64,000 bases of DNA from CAYFLR01 sp964343805 (GTDB taxonomy: Bacteria; Bdellovibrionota_B; Oligoflexia; CAYFLR01): positions 18,360 through 82,359 of the forward strand of contig CAYFLR010000021.1 of assembly GCA_964343805.1 (NCBI GenBank), given 5' to 3'. Positions within the stretch are counted from its first letter, which is position 1. Each line of letters begins with the position of its first letter. Below are positions 42,908 through 52,029 of the stretch, in pieces. Both the position numbers and the translations under genes were made by a program. The notes under the pieces were generated by a model. The model did no database searches. It saw only the letters and a list, made by a program, of their open reading frames with translations, and was not told where the DNA came from.

Positions 42908-45691
42908 TTATTGATTATATTGGGCTTTCAATTCATTAAATTCTTCCGAACTTATCTCTCTGGCTTCAATAAAAGCCAGGTCAGCGGCTTTATCCTGAGA
43001 GTAATCGGCAGTTAAACTGCATCCTCCATAGGGATAATTTCCACCGGAAAAATCAAGGCGGTAGGCAAGACTGTCATTAAAACCGATGAGTGCAGTTCCT
43101 CCATAATGGGCATACCAAATGGTAAAAAAGCCATCATCTAAACCACTCACCAGCTCATCAGGAGAATAGGAATTATCTCGATCGGTGAGCCAAGTTGTTT
43201 CAAGAGTGGAGGTCGTTTTGGTAAGGTCCAGCATGGTATAATTTTCTAAGGTTTCATTGCCCTGAAAAACCAGTCTCATTTTATCGCTGGCAAAGCGAAC
43301 TTTCACCTTAAAAAATAGATTTTGCCAGCCATCATTTCCCCAGCCAATTCGTGTGTTATTGGCATCAGTGGGGGGGTAAATGTAGTTACCGACCTCATCG
43401 TCCGTGCCATAGTTCCAGTCTACATCAGTCCAGCCGTAATAGGTGTTATCAGCATAGTCATGGCTAAAGGGGAGTTCTTGCGGATTGGTGTTTTTATATT
43501 CCCCTGCCGAACTTGCACTTTCTTCATCATTGTATCCTTCAATATCTTTAGACTTTGCCTGTCTCACTTTGAACCAAGCAATCCGTCCTCCCACTTGTTC
43601 TTGCTTATTGCAATCAAAAACAAATTGGCCCCAGGTGGCAGTTCCTTTGGCTAGGTAGATACGGTAAAGGAGGTGAGTCTCCTCTTCCTCGGTTCCTGGT
43701 TTGGTTTTGATTCCTACCAGGATTTTTCCATTATAGCTAATAAACCAGACGGTGAACCAGTCGGCTTTGATCTGGTCCAGGACCTTTTTGTCATAATCGA
43801 GCTCTTCAATTTCGCTTTCGTAGTGTTTATTTTTTAACTCAAATCCTGATTGCCTCACACTAAATTTAAAGAGGCCCTCTCCATTGTCGTGGAAATGCAT
43901 ATCCATATTATCCCACTCATGGTGTACCATCATCATCGCCACCACATAATCCCATTTGCCCCCTGCTGTAGATCCCCATCTGAGGGCGGCATTCTCACTT
44001 TCTCCACTGGGATAGACATAGTCATCCACCTGATCATCACTGCCAAAAGACCAGGAACCTGCTGTTTCTCCATTAAACTCACCATCATTAAGTGGGTCTT
44101 CAAAAGGGAGAGGATAGCTTTTGGAAGTGGAAGAATCGGGTGAAGAAGAGGAGGATGTGTCTTCACTTCCTCGGTAAAAGTCTTTCAGTTCTTTGTTGAC
44201 CTCTTCACCATAAGGGAACAATCCGCCTGCCACCTGATCTAAATTGGAGGTGCCATCTTCATCCCAATCAGCTAAACCGGCATTTTCAGTGAGGGTGGAG
44301 AAGAAAAAGTTTCCTCGTTTAAGGTCGTCATTAGTGATTTTGTATTCAAACTTATGAGTTTGGTTGTTCTCATCTTGTAACTTGAATAGGATCCTATCAA
44401 AAGAATCTTTCACATAGGGGATCGCGGCTAAAAGATAGCCTCCCTTAGCGGGAATGGAGGAGGAATCCGGTCCTAATTTATGTTGATCCATCGGGTGTAA
44501 CTCACCTTCAGTAAAGGGGTCGAGTAATTGGTTTTTCTTAAATGGCTCACCACTTGCCGAGAGAAGTTCTCCAAAAGCAGTTAAAAAGGTGACCTCTTTG
44601 CGGTCACTTTTATTGAAGCGAAGCACTACTTCATTGGTGGATGAATCCACCTTTACTTGTTGTTTTATCGTATAAAGGTAGTACTGGTTGGAACTGTCAT
44701 AAAGATGATCGGTGGAAGGAAGCGATGCGGTCGTTGAGGATTTGGGTTGATTGTTATTGGATTGACCATCTTTATCAGAATCCTTTTGCTTTTCTTTATC
44801 TTCTTCGTCATCATCTCCTTTAGAGTTGTCGTCATCATCTTCAAATTCTGCATCAGAGGTGGGCTCACCATAAATTTTTATTTGATAAAGACCTGCCGCA
44901 TCAACGCCGGTGTCATCCATCAGAAAACCACCTGTCACTTGACTCACTTGACCTCGGCTGGTAAGGATTTTGAATTGTGTCATGGATTTTAGTGGGACCA
45001 AAGTAGGGGTATGGCTCAGGATAACTAATTTACCATTGAGGAGAAAGCCACCTGCTTCATCATAATAGGGATATTCACATTTACTGTGCAGTCCCATTTC
45101 CATATCGCTCCCATGAACAATGGATAACACTTTATTTTGTAATAAAATCGTATCACTGCCATCCACACAGCCTTCAAATAAAATATAGGCTCCAGTCTCA
45201 TCTTTCCTTAATTTGATTTCCGCATTGTAATCCACAGTGGATGGGTCAATTTCGGTGGAATCATCATCTGAGCTATTGCTGTTACTATTGCTGTTGTTAT
45301 TACTAGAGATGTTGCTATTTGAATTGGTATTGAAAGCTACTAAATTAGCTTTTTTAGTGTCCTCTTGGGATTTGGGTTGCTTAATCATAAGAGAAGCATA
45401 AAAATCATTTTGGGAAATGGGAACTTCTATCACGTTGTCTCCAAATCCAAGAGCCATAGGCTCTACTGCCAGTTTGCCGGTGGTGGATTCTAAAACTTTT
45501 AGATTCATATAGACCAATTCTGTCTGATCAAGGAGATGAAATTGGGAAGAGTTCATCCAAGAGGGATAGGGGACGGTGATATGAACTTTTTTAGTTTTTA
45601 TTTGCGATTTAGGGAAAAAGGAGTAACAACCAACCACCGTAAAAATGATCACTATTTTTAAGAGTGCTGAGGGTATCCATTTTATTCTCAT
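42908..45691 (-). CDS. Large acidic lipoprotein with duplicated C-terminal domain
   Basis: The protein has 927 residues. The lipobox is TVVGC (Cys22). The N-terminal third is beta-rich, with an Asn/Ser-rich run (SNSNISSNNNSNSN) and an Asp/Glu/Lys linker at about 280-305. A possible calcium-binding element, DWDEDGTSNLDQ, lies near residue 485. The C-terminal 390 residues contain two related copies. Copy one has WSFGSDDQVDDYVYP and WFTVWFISYNGKILVGI; copy two has WNYGTDDEVGNYIYP and FFTIWYAHYGGTALIGF. The repeat loosely resembles the FA-methyltransferase/natterin-type beta sandwich, but that is uncertain. It is probably surface-exposed and may bind a ligand or carbohydrate. Confidence 0.72.
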   Translation of the reverse strand: MRIKWIPSALLKIVIIFTVVGCYSFFPKSQIKTKKVHITVPYPSWMNSSQFHLLDQTELVYMNLKVLESTTGKLAVEPMALGFGDNVIEVPISQNDFYASLMIKQPKSQEDTKKANLVAFNTNSNSNISSNNNSNSNSNSSDDDSTEIDPSTVDYNAEIKLRKDETGAYILFEGCVDGSDTILLQNKVLSIVHGSDMEMGLHSKCEYPYYDEAGGFLLNGKLVILSHTPTLVPLKSMTQFKILTSRGQVSQVTGGFLMDDTGVDAAGLYQIKIYGEPTSDAEFEDDDDNSKGDDDEEDKEKQKDSDKDGQSNNNQPKSSTTASLPSTDHLYDSSNQYYLYTIKQQVKVDSSTNEVVLRFNKSDRKEVTFLTAFGELLSASGEPFKKNQLLDPFTEGELHPMDQHKLGPDSSSIPAKGGYLLAAIPYVKDSFDRILFKLQDENNQTHKFEYKITNDDLKRGNFFFSTLTENAGLADWDEDGTSNLDQVAGGLFPYGEEVNKELKDFYRGSEDTSSSSSPDSSTSKSYPLPFEDPLNDGEFNGETAGSWSFGSDDQVDDYVYPSGESENAALRWGSTAGGKWDYVVAMMMVHHEWDNMDMHFHDNGEGLFKFSVRQSGFELKNKHYESEIEELDYDKKVLDQIKADWFTVWFISYNGKILVGIKTKPGTEEEETHLLYRIYLAKGTATWGQFVFDCNKQEQVGGRIAWFKVRQAKSKDIEGYNDEESASSAGEYKNTNPQELPFSHDYADNTYYGWTDVDWNYGTDDEVGNYIYPPTDANNTRIGWGNDGWQNLFFKVKVRFASDKMRLVFQGNETLENYTMLDLTKTTSTLETTWLTDRDNSYSPDELVSGLDDGFFTIWYAHYGGTALIGFNDSLAYRLDFSGGNYPYGGCSLTADYSQDKAADLAFIEAREISSEEFNELKAQYNQ

Positions 45692-45819
45692 AATTTTATA
45701 CCAAAGAAATTGATGATATCTCTCTCCAACTGTGTTAAGAGATGGTTTTTATTATTTAGAGTATTTATATAAGTAAATAGATCCTAAAGCAATAGAGTTG
45801 TTGCGATTTGGAGGCGAGA

Positions 45820-47505
45820 GTGAACGACAAACAGATAATTTTTTCAATGGTTAAAGTAAGTAAAACCTTTCCAACCGCCAATAAACCGGTGATTCGTGAT
45901 ATCTCCCTCTCTTTCTTTTATGGAGCTAAAATTGGTGTTTTAGGTCTGAATGGGGCGGGAAAAAGTACACTTTTAAAAATAATTGCTGGAGAGGATCAGG
46001 ATTTCAATGGGGAACTTCACCTATCTGACGGATATAATGTGGGTTTTCTTCCTCAAGAACCCGAGTTTGATGAAAACAAAACGGTGAAAGAGGTGGTCTC
46101 TGAAGGAGCGGGAGAGGTGGTTTCCTTGCTTAAAGAATTCGATGAGATCAACGAAAAATTTGCTGAAGAAATGTCTCCAGAGGAGATGGATGCTTTGATG
46201 GCTAGGCAGGCCAAAGTGCAGGACAAACTAGATGATATGGACGCCTGGAGTTTGGATGATCGTCTGGAGTATTCCATGGAAGCCCTCAGATGTCCTCCTG
46301 GAGATACGGGAGTGAAGAATCTATCTGGGGGTGAAAAAAGACGTGTGGCGCTTTGTCGTCTCTTAATTTCTGAACCGGAAATTCTTTTATTAGATGAGCC
46401 CACCAACCATTTGGATGCCGAATCGGTGGCTTGGCTAGAGCGTCATTTACAAGATTATCCCGGAACAGTTTTGGCTGTAACTCACGATAGGTATTTTCTC
46501 GATAATGTGGCGGGTTGGATTTTAGAGCTGGATCGCGGCTATGGAGTTCCCTGGAAGGGAAATTATTCTTCCTGGTTAGAGCAAAAGCAAAAGCGTTTTG
46601 AACATGAGCAGAAAGCCCAAGCGAAACATGCTCGCACCTTAGAACGGGAATTAGAATGGATCCGCATGACCCCCAAAGCCAAACATGCTAAAAATAAATC
46701 CCGAATTTCTGCCTATGAGCGGCTGTTAGAAGAGAGTCATGAGAAGGTTTTGGATGATCTTGATATCTTTATTCCATCCGGTCCCCGCTTGGGTAAAGTG
46801 GTGATAGAAGCGGAGCAGCTCTCCAAAAAGTATGATGATAAACTCCTTTTTAAAGACCTTAACTTTCAGCTTCCTCCTGGTGGAATTGTGGGAGTGATCG
46901 GTGGAAATGGAGCGGGTAAAAGTACGCTTTTTAAAATATTGACGGGCGAAGAAAAGGCGGACAATGGCGAACTTAATATCGGTCAATCCGTGGCCTTAGG
47001 GTATATGGATCAATCGAGGGCTGCCCTAAATACCGATAAATCGGTGTGGGAAGTGGTTTCGGGTGGGCAGGAATTTCTGCAACTCGGGCAACGAGAGGTG
47101 AATTCCAGAGCTTACGTGGCACGATTTAATTTCAATGGATCCGATCAACAAAAGCCGGTGAATGTCCTTTCTGGGGGAGAGCGTAATAGGGTTCAACTTG
47201 CTCTCTTATTGCAACGAGAAGCCAACCTTATTCTGCTCGATGAGCCGACCAATGACCTGGATGTAAACACTCTCCGATCTTTAGAAGAGGGTCTTTTAAA
47301 CTATGCGGGCTGTGCGGTAGTGATCAGCCATGACCGCTGGTTCCTCGATCGGATTGCCACCCATATTCTGGCTTTTGAAGGAGAGAGTAATGTGGTGTGG
47401 TTTGATGGTAACTATTCAGAATATGAAGCGGATCGTAAAAGACGTCTCGGGAAAAATGCCCAGAATCCTCGCCGAGTGAGATATCAAACCTTGACGCGGG
47501 GTTAA
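45820..47505 (+). CDS. ettA: ABC-F translation factor EttA
   Basis: GTG 45820 is chosen because GGAGG (45810-45814) lies 5 bases upstream; the TTG at 45808 overlaps that site. The 561-residue cytoplasmic ATPase has two ABC domains: Walker A GLNGAGKST and GGNGAGKST, signatures NLSGGEKRRVAL and VLSGGERNRVQL, Walker B LLLDEPTNHLD and ILLDEPTNDLD. The inter-domain linker has RTLERELEWIRMTPKAKHAK, and the arm region is typical of EttA. It binds the ribosomal E site and gates elongation according to ATP level. The next gene, greB, follows after one base. Confidence 0.93.
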   Translation: MNDKQIIFSMVKVSKTFPTANKPVIRDISLSFFYGAKIGVLGLNGAGKSTLLKIIAGEDQDFNGELHLSDGYNVGFLPQEPEFDENKTVKEVVSEGAGEVVSLLKEFDEINEKFAEEMSPEEMDALMARQAKVQDKLDDMDAWSLDDRLEYSMEALRCPPGDTGVKNLSGGEKRRVALCRLLISEPEILLLDEPTNHLDAESVAWLERHLQDYPGTVLAVTHDRYFLDNVAGWILELDRGYGVPWKGNYSSWLEQKQKRFEHEQKAQAKHARTLERELEWIRMTPKAKHAKNKSRISAYERLLEESHEKVLDDLDIFIPSGPRLGKVVIEAEQLSKKYDDKLLFKDLNFQLPPGGIVGVIGGNGAGKSTLFKILTGEEKADNGELNIGQSVALGYMDQSRAALNTDKSVWEVVSGGQEFLQLGQREVNSRAYVARFNFNGSDQQKPVNVLSGGERNRVQLALLLQREANLILLDEPTNDLDVNTLRSLEEGLLNYAGCAVVISHDRWFLDRIATHILAFEGESNVVWFDGNYSEYEADRKRRLGKNAQNPRRVRYQTLTRG

Positions 47506-47506
47506 G

Positions 47507-48010
47507 ATGGGTAAAAAATGGACGATCAAACCCACTAGTATCGAGCTAAAGGATATTTATATCACCGAAGAGGGATATAAGGCTCTGCGGGATAAATTTA
47601 ATCAACTCATAAAAGTAGATCGACCCAAAATTGCTCACGAAGTGGGTGTAGCTGCCGCTCATGGTGATCGCTCAGAGAATGCGGAGTATATCTATGGTAA
47701 GAAAAAACTCCGTGAAATTGATCGTCAGATCTATGTCTTACAAAAGAAGTTTGAAGTCTTTAAGGTGGTGGAGAGTAAAGACTTTCCTACCGATAAGGTG
47801 GGGTTTGGCAGTCGAGTTCGGATCATTGATGAAGATGAAAATGAACGAGTGGTGCAGATCGTGGGTGATGATGAGATCAACTTAAATGAAGGCAAGATCA
47901 GCCTAAAGTCCCCTTTAGCTAAAGCTGTTTGGCAGAAAAAAGTGGGCGATATCTGTCTTTTTCATCCTCCCAAGGGGGAGATGGAAGTAGAAATTTTAGA
48001 GATTTTTTAG
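47507..48010 (+). CDS. greB: Transcription elongation factor GreB
   Basis: The protein has 167 residues. The N-terminal coiled coil carries the acidic tip GDRSENAEYIYGKKKLREID, whose Asp/Glu pair stimulates RNA cleavage by stalled RNA polymerase. YIYGKKKLREIDR and the two long basic patches favour GreB over GreA. The C-terminal FKBP-like domain is intact (FGSRVRIIDED, ISLKSPLAKAVWQKKVGD). It begins one base after ettA, so the two elongation-related factors are co-transcribed. Confidence 0.93.
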   Translation: MGKKWTIKPTSIELKDIYITEEGYKALRDKFNQLIKVDRPKIAHEVGVAAAHGDRSENAEYIYGKKKLREIDRQIYVLQKKFEVFKVVESKDFPTDKVGFGSRVRIIDEDENERVVQIVGDDEINLNEGKISLKSPLAKAVWQKKVGDICLFHPPKGEMEVEILEIF

Positions 48011-48012
48011 TG

Positions 48013-48340
48013 CTACCAAGGCTCCGGAATTTGCTGTTGTTCTTCTGGTGTTTGAAACTCAAGGGTTCCGGCCGGACCAAAATAAAAATCAACCCCTTTG
48101 ATGAGTTGGTTAAAAACCTTTTCAGCCTCCTCTTTCGTTCGGAAAAAGGCATAAGCTTCTTTGTNNNNNNNNNNACAGTTCGAGGTTGATATAAGAAATA
48201 GTGATGCGGTATACGTTATCAGCGAGGAAGTGAAATTTAACTTTATCTGCTGTAAAAGCCTGGGCTTTATGAATTGGGCTAAATAAGAATAAGAGCCCAA
48301 TAATAAGCCCCCCAATAGTTTTTGTAGTTAATAATTCCAT
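48013..48340 (-). CDS. Small exported protein, unknown (interrupted by assembly gap)
   Basis: The readable parts on both sides of the N run (48165-48174) belong to one gene but in different frames. The 5' side gives a signal peptide MELLTTKTIGGLIIGLLFLF ending KAQAF, then FTADKVKFHFLADNVYRITI. The 3' side gives KEAYAFFRTKEEAEKVFNQL, then GVDFYFGPAGTLEFQTPEE. The total is about 110 residues or more. It is convergent with greB, with 2 bases between them. The folded part looks like a small alpha/beta domain with a periplasmic location. Function unknown. Confidence 0.65.
48165..48174. other. Assembly gap (10 N)
   Basis: N run inside the small exported gene. The two flanking frames do not match at length 10, so the placeholder length is wrong. 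Confidence 0.95.
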
Positions 48341-48396
48341 ACCTATCTATCGGTAAAGGAGAGAAAATCATTAGTGCGAATCTAATTACTGCCAAT

Positions 48397-49224
48397 ATGC
48401 AAAAAATATCTGTAATTATACCTACTTTTAATCGCGGGGCGACGCTGGAACGAGCCATTTGTTCCGTTTTGAACCAAACCTATGCCCCTTATGAACTCTT
48501 TATTGTGGATGATGGATCCGATGATGAGACCCATATCATTTTGGAAAAATATAAAGAGCAGCTATTAGTGATCAAACAGAGCAACCACGGTGTTTCTCAT
48601 GCCCGGAACCAAGCCATTGCTGAAGCTAAAGGTGATTGGCTGGCCTTTTTAGATTCAGATGATGAATGGTTGCCTAAGAAATTAGCCAAACAAGTAGAGG
48701 CTATGAAAGAATTTCCTCATTTAAAAATCTTTCACACTGATGAGATTTGGATTCGTAAGGGCAAAAGAGTGAATGCCTGTAAACATCATCAAAAATATGG
48801 GGGATGGATATATGAAAAGTGTCTTCCTCTTTGTGCTATGAGTCCTTCTTCTATAATTATTCATCGCTCCGTGTTTGAGAAGGTGGGAGTCTTTGATGAA
48901 GATCTGCCCGTATGCGAAGACTATGACCTCTGGCTGCGTATTACCCATCGTTATCCGGTGGGCTACATTGATGAAATGCTCATTAAAAAGTACGGAGGGC
49001 ATAAAGATCAGCTTTCAACCGCCTTTTGGGGAAATGATCGGTATCGAGTGAAAGCTCTGATAAAAGCACTGGAAAACCTTGATTTGGATCCTTCACTCCG
49101 AGAAAAAACATTAGATATGCTATTTAAAAAGCTTCATATTCTAGAGATGGGCTGCCGTAAACATGGTCGCTATGATGATGCCAATAGGTATGCTCTTTTG
49201 AGGGAAAAATATTGCGAAAATTAG
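48397..49224 (+). CDS. Family 2 glycosyltransferase
   Basis: This 275-residue GT-A fold enzyme has no membrane helix. The nucleotide-sugar site is ISVIIPTFNRGATLERAI, followed by FIVDDGSDDET, GVSHARNQAIAEAKGDW and the metal-binding AFLDSDDEWLP. The acceptor side has VFDEDLPVCEDYDLWLR, where ED is the usual catalytic base region of GT2 enzymes. It probably adds a sugar to a surface glycan. It overlaps the dus gene by 13 bases, which suggests translational coupling without an obvious functional link. Confidence 0.9.
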   Translation: MQKISVIIPTFNRGATLERAICSVLNQTYAPYELFIVDDGSDDETHIILEKYKEQLLVIKQSNHGVSHARNQAIAEAKGDWLAFLDSDDEWLPKKLAKQVEAMKEFPHLKIFHTDEIWIRKGKRVNACKHHQKYGGWIYEKCLPLCAMSPSSIIIHRSVFEKVGVFDEDLPVCEDYDLWLRITHRYPVGYIDEMLIKKYGGHKDQLSTAFWGNDRYRVKALIKALENLDLDPSLREKTLDMLFKKLHILEMGCRKHGRYDDANRYALLREKYCEN

Positions 49225-50201
49225 ACATACCTTCCTCCAACAATGTTCTTAACTTCCCTATCATCGCAGCTCCCATGGAGGGTTACACCGATCTGCCTTT
49301 TTTTGAAGTGCTCTATCAAATAGGAGCTCCTGATTATTTCTTTACGCCCTTTATTCGGATTACAGAAGGCTTTAAAGGCAAGAATTTAGCTAAATCTCTG
49401 ACAATCTATCAGAATCTTCCCTATTTTGACAAAATAGCCATTCAACTGATGGGAAACCGGGCCGATTTGTTAGCGGAAGCCGCTCAGGTGATTCAAGAAG
49501 AGGGATTTAGTTGGGTGGATTTGAATGTGGGATGCCCGGCTAAAACGGTTGTAAAACATCGTTCTGGAGCCTATCTGCTTTCTGATTTATCTCTGCTTGA
49601 ATCCATCATTGAGATGATAGCCTCTACTGTGTCCATCCGTTTCTCGGTTAAAATCCGTTCGGGATTGACCTCTTCCTCCTCCTTTGATCAAATTCTTGAT
49701 ATGCTTAAGGATCTTCCTATTGACTTTTTAACCATTCACCCTCGCACTGCTAATCAGGCCTATCGTGGAAGTGCCGACTGGTCTTTAATTCGCAAAGCCT
49801 GTGAGACTCTTAATATTCCGATCATAGGCAATGGAGATATAACTAGTTTATTAAAAATGAGTGAGATGATAACCGTCACAGGCTGTGAAGCGGTGATGAT
49901 TGGCCGTGGCATGTTAGAAAATCCGTGGGTGTTTAAACAGGCTTATGAGCATCGACAAGGAAAGAGTATTTCTCCCATCAGCTATCAGCAGAGACTTGAG
50001 TTTTTTACCTGTTTAATGGATGAGTATCTTAAAAGAGGCCGGCCAGATAAACAAATAGTCTCTCGTTTGAAGGCATTTGCTATTCCACAATTGAAGGGGA
50101 AAAAAGATGATCAGGGTTTACTAAAAACCCTTTTGCATTGTAAGTCTTGTAGAGAGTTTCAGGATGAACTTTCCGATTTTAGCGCACTGCGTCGGGTTTG
50201 A
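49212..50201 (+). CDS. dus: tRNA-dihydrouridine synthase
   Basis: This 329-residue FMN enzyme reduces uridine to dihydrouridine in the tRNA D-loop. It shows IIAAPMEGYTDLPFF (FMN-binding start), DLNVGCPAKTVVKHRSGAYL with the catalytic Cys, VKIRSGL, LTIHPRTANQAYRGSADW and IIGNGDITS ... VMIGRGMLENPWVF. The TTG start at 49212 lies within the end of the glycosyltransferase gene. The 3' end overlaps the opposing small histidine-box gene by 43 bases. Assignment to DusA, B or C is not certain. Confidence 0.92.
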   Translation: MRKLDIPSSNNVLNFPIIAAPMEGYTDLPFFEVLYQIGAPDYFFTPFIRITEGFKGKNLAKSLTIYQNLPYFDKIAIQLMGNRADLLAEAAQVIQEEGFSWVDLNVGCPAKTVVKHRSGAYLLSDLSLLESIIEMIASTVSIRFSVKIRSGLTSSSSFDQILDMLKDLPIDFLTIHPRTANQAYRGSADWSLIRKACETLNIPIIGNGDITSLLKMSEMITVTGCEAVMIGRGMLENPWVFKQAYEHRQGKSISPISYQQRLEFFTCLMDEYLKRGRPDKQIVSRLKAFAIPQLKGKKDDQGLLKTLLHCKSCREFQDELSDFSALRRV

Positions 50202-50377
50202 ATAATATCGTTCAACTTGTCTGAGGCGGTTAAAACTTTGTTTAAGTCCACATTAAGCTTTTCCATATCCATGGCATTGGGATCTTTATCCATTTTTTTT
50301 AGAATCATTTTGATTCGACCTTGAATTACCATGAGGGGACTGAGCATATCGTGGATAAATTCTCTTTCACTTTGCAA
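50159..50377 (-). CDS. Stand-alone histidine-kinase dimerisation (HisKA-like) domain protein
   Basis: This 72-residue protein starts with TTG, supported by AAAGGAG 6 bases upstream. Residues 5-30 read REFIHDMLSPLMVIQGRIKM, which is an H-box (phospho-acceptor His9 followed by Asp, with P at +5) like the first helix of HisKA. The rest can form the second helix of the hairpin (LNVDLNKVLTASDKLNDII). No ATPase domain follows; the gene ends in the opposing dus gene. It could be a monodomain phosphotransfer or dimerisation partner, or a decoy of a kinase. No pseudogene debris is seen around it. Confidence 0.65.
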   Translation of the reverse strand: MQSEREFIHDMLSPLMVIQGRIKMILKKMDKDPNAMDMEKLNVDLNKVLTASDKLNDIIQTRRSALKSESSS

Positions 50378-50428
50378 GGTGCACTCCTTTACCGTAAATT
50401 ACCATGTGTCACATAATAATTGTGCCAT

Positions 50429-50453
50429 AAAAGAGGGCGCCTTGCACTCTTTT
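50429..50453 (-). terminator. Putative terminator after degP
   Basis: AAAAGAG and CTCTTTT, with partial inner pairing GGC/GC, form a hairpin immediately at the end of degP. On the minus strand it is followed by TTTTATGG. The stem begins at the degP stop codon. Confidence 0.4.
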
Positions 50454-51922
50454 TATTTCTTCAACCTAAAGAAAAGATAGTAGTTTCCTCTTGCTACCCG
50501 CAGCAGCAGCTTGCTTTTGGTTTGAGCATGTTTTTGAAACCCTCGCGGAGACTCAATCTCTTTATGGTTGACCTCGACTATCACATCGCCTTCTCTTAAA
50601 CCGGCGCGAGAGGCAGGGGAATTAGGTTCAACCTGAGTAACTACCACTCCTCGGCTTAATCCGAGATTAAACTCTTTTCTAAGGTTAGGGTTGTTTTGTT
50701 CTAAGGACAGCCCCCAATTCTCCATCAGATTGCTCTGTTTTCCTCCCTTACTGGAGGATCCCCCAACTGGTTCCAGTCGGACATGAGCAATTTTTTTCTT
50801 TTTCTTACGGATGTACTCTATCTTTACATCACGATCGAGGGGGGACATACCAATCACCATTTTTAACTGTTCGGGAGTACGAACTGGCTTGCCATCCACT
50901 TTGGTTACCACATCTCCGGTTTTTAAACCCTCTTCATCAGCTGGTGAGTCTGGTTCAACTTGTGAAATAAGAACTCCTTCTTCTTGCTTGAGGCCAAACT
51001 CACTGGCCAGATCTTTATCTAATGCTTGGATGTATACTCCCAGTCTTGCTCGTTCAACCTTTCCTTTATTAATTAACTTATGAGCTATGTCTCGTAGTAG
51101 GTTAGATGGTATGGCAAATCCAAGTCCCTGACTCCCTCCACTTTTGGAGAAGATAGCCGTGTTCATTCCGATAGCGTCTCCATGGATATTGATCAGAGGT
51201 CCTCCACTGTTTCCAGGATTAATGGCGGCATCAGTTTGGATAAAATCACCATAGTCAGTGATGCTGAGACTGCCTCGGCCTTTAGCACTAATAGAACCAC
51301 GGGTTACAGACTGGTCCAATCGATGAGGAGCACCCACTGCCATCACCCAATCACCCACCTCAATATCTTTAGAATCTGCGAGGTAAATCTGACCTAAGGC
51401 AGAGGGGAGATTATCTACTTTTATAATAGCAATATCTGTATTGGCATCGGTTGCAATGACTTTCGCATCAAAGGTTTGATTGTCGTAGGTACGGATAGTT
51501 ATGGCATCTGCTTGGCCCACCACATGGTTATTGGTTAATATGTAACCTTTTTTGTTGTCGATGATGAAGCCGGACCCCACTCCCTTTTGTTCGTACTTTT
51601 TCTTAGGGGCAGGAGCTCTTCTTTTATGCCTTTGCCCTCTACCGAAGAAGAACTCCTCAAAAGGATCTAGATAGTAAAATTGGGGGACGCTGACACTCTT
51701 AGAAATACTAATAAAAACTACTGCAGGCTGTACCGTTTTGGCAATAGAACGGAATGCTTTTTCCATTTTTTCTAACAATGACACACTGTCAGCGAGTTTT
51801 CCTTTGGAAGAACCATGAGGGATCTGATAATTTCCTTTGGCTAATGCCGGCAGTGGCAGGGCGAGGGTGAAGATGAGCATGATTAATAGGGGCTTTTTAT
51901 AGTTGAGTTTTATCGTATTCAT
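50453..51922 (-). CDS. degP: DegP/HtrA-type periplasmic serine protease
   Basis: ATG at 51922 is chosen because AAGGAGAAC precedes it; an upstream ATG would add 11 residues. The product has 489 residues, with a signal peptide ending PALAKG. The trypsin-like domain has catalytic His133 (TNNHVVG), Asp163 (ANTDIAI) and Ser239 (NPGNSGGPL). Two PDZ domains (about 290-375 and 405-480) each show a carboxylate-binding loop region (RARLGVYIQ) and the SPADEEGLKTGDVV and SPASRAGLREGDVI repeats. A basic insertion, GQRHKRRAPAPKKK, lies in the LA loop. It degrades or holds misfolded envelope proteins, is probably stress-induced, and has its own promoter. Confidence 0.93.
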   Translation of the reverse strand: MNTIKLNYKKPLLIMLIFTLALPLPALAKGNYQIPHGSSKGKLADSVSLLEKMEKAFRSIAKTVQPAVVFISISKSVSVPQFYYLDPFEEFFFGRGQRHKRRAPAPKKKYEQKGVGSGFIIDNKKGYILTNNHVVGQADAITIRTYDNQTFDAKVIATDANTDIAIIKVDNLPSALGQIYLADSKDIEVGDWVMAVGAPHRLDQSVTRGSISAKGRGSLSITDYGDFIQTDAAINPGNSGGPLINIHGDAIGMNTAIFSKSGGSQGLGFAIPSNLLRDIAHKLINKGKVERARLGVYIQALDKDLASEFGLKQEEGVLISQVEPDSPADEEGLKTGDVVTKVDGKPVRTPEQLKMVIGMSPLDRDVKIEYIRKKKKKIAHVRLEPVGGSSSKGGKQSNLMENWGLSLEQNNPNLRKEFNLGLSRGVVVTQVEPNSPASRAGLREGDVIVEVNHKEIESPRGFQKHAQTKSKLLLRVARGNYYLFFRLKK

Positions 51923-51955
51923 TTTGTTCTCCTTAGAAACAAGATTGGGTTTCAC

Positions 51956-51985
51956 ATTCTAAATACAAGTTTAGCAAATGGTAAA
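51956..51985 (-). promoter_or_regulatory. Putative sigma70-type promoter of degP
   Basis: On the minus strand TTTACC (51985-51980), an 18-base spacer and TAGAAT (51961-51956) match nine of twelve consensus positions, about 35 bases before the start codon. Confidence 0.45.
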
Positions 51986-52029
51986 TTAGGAAAGTATTAA
52001 TCTTAGATTAAAAAGATCTAATTTGGGGT

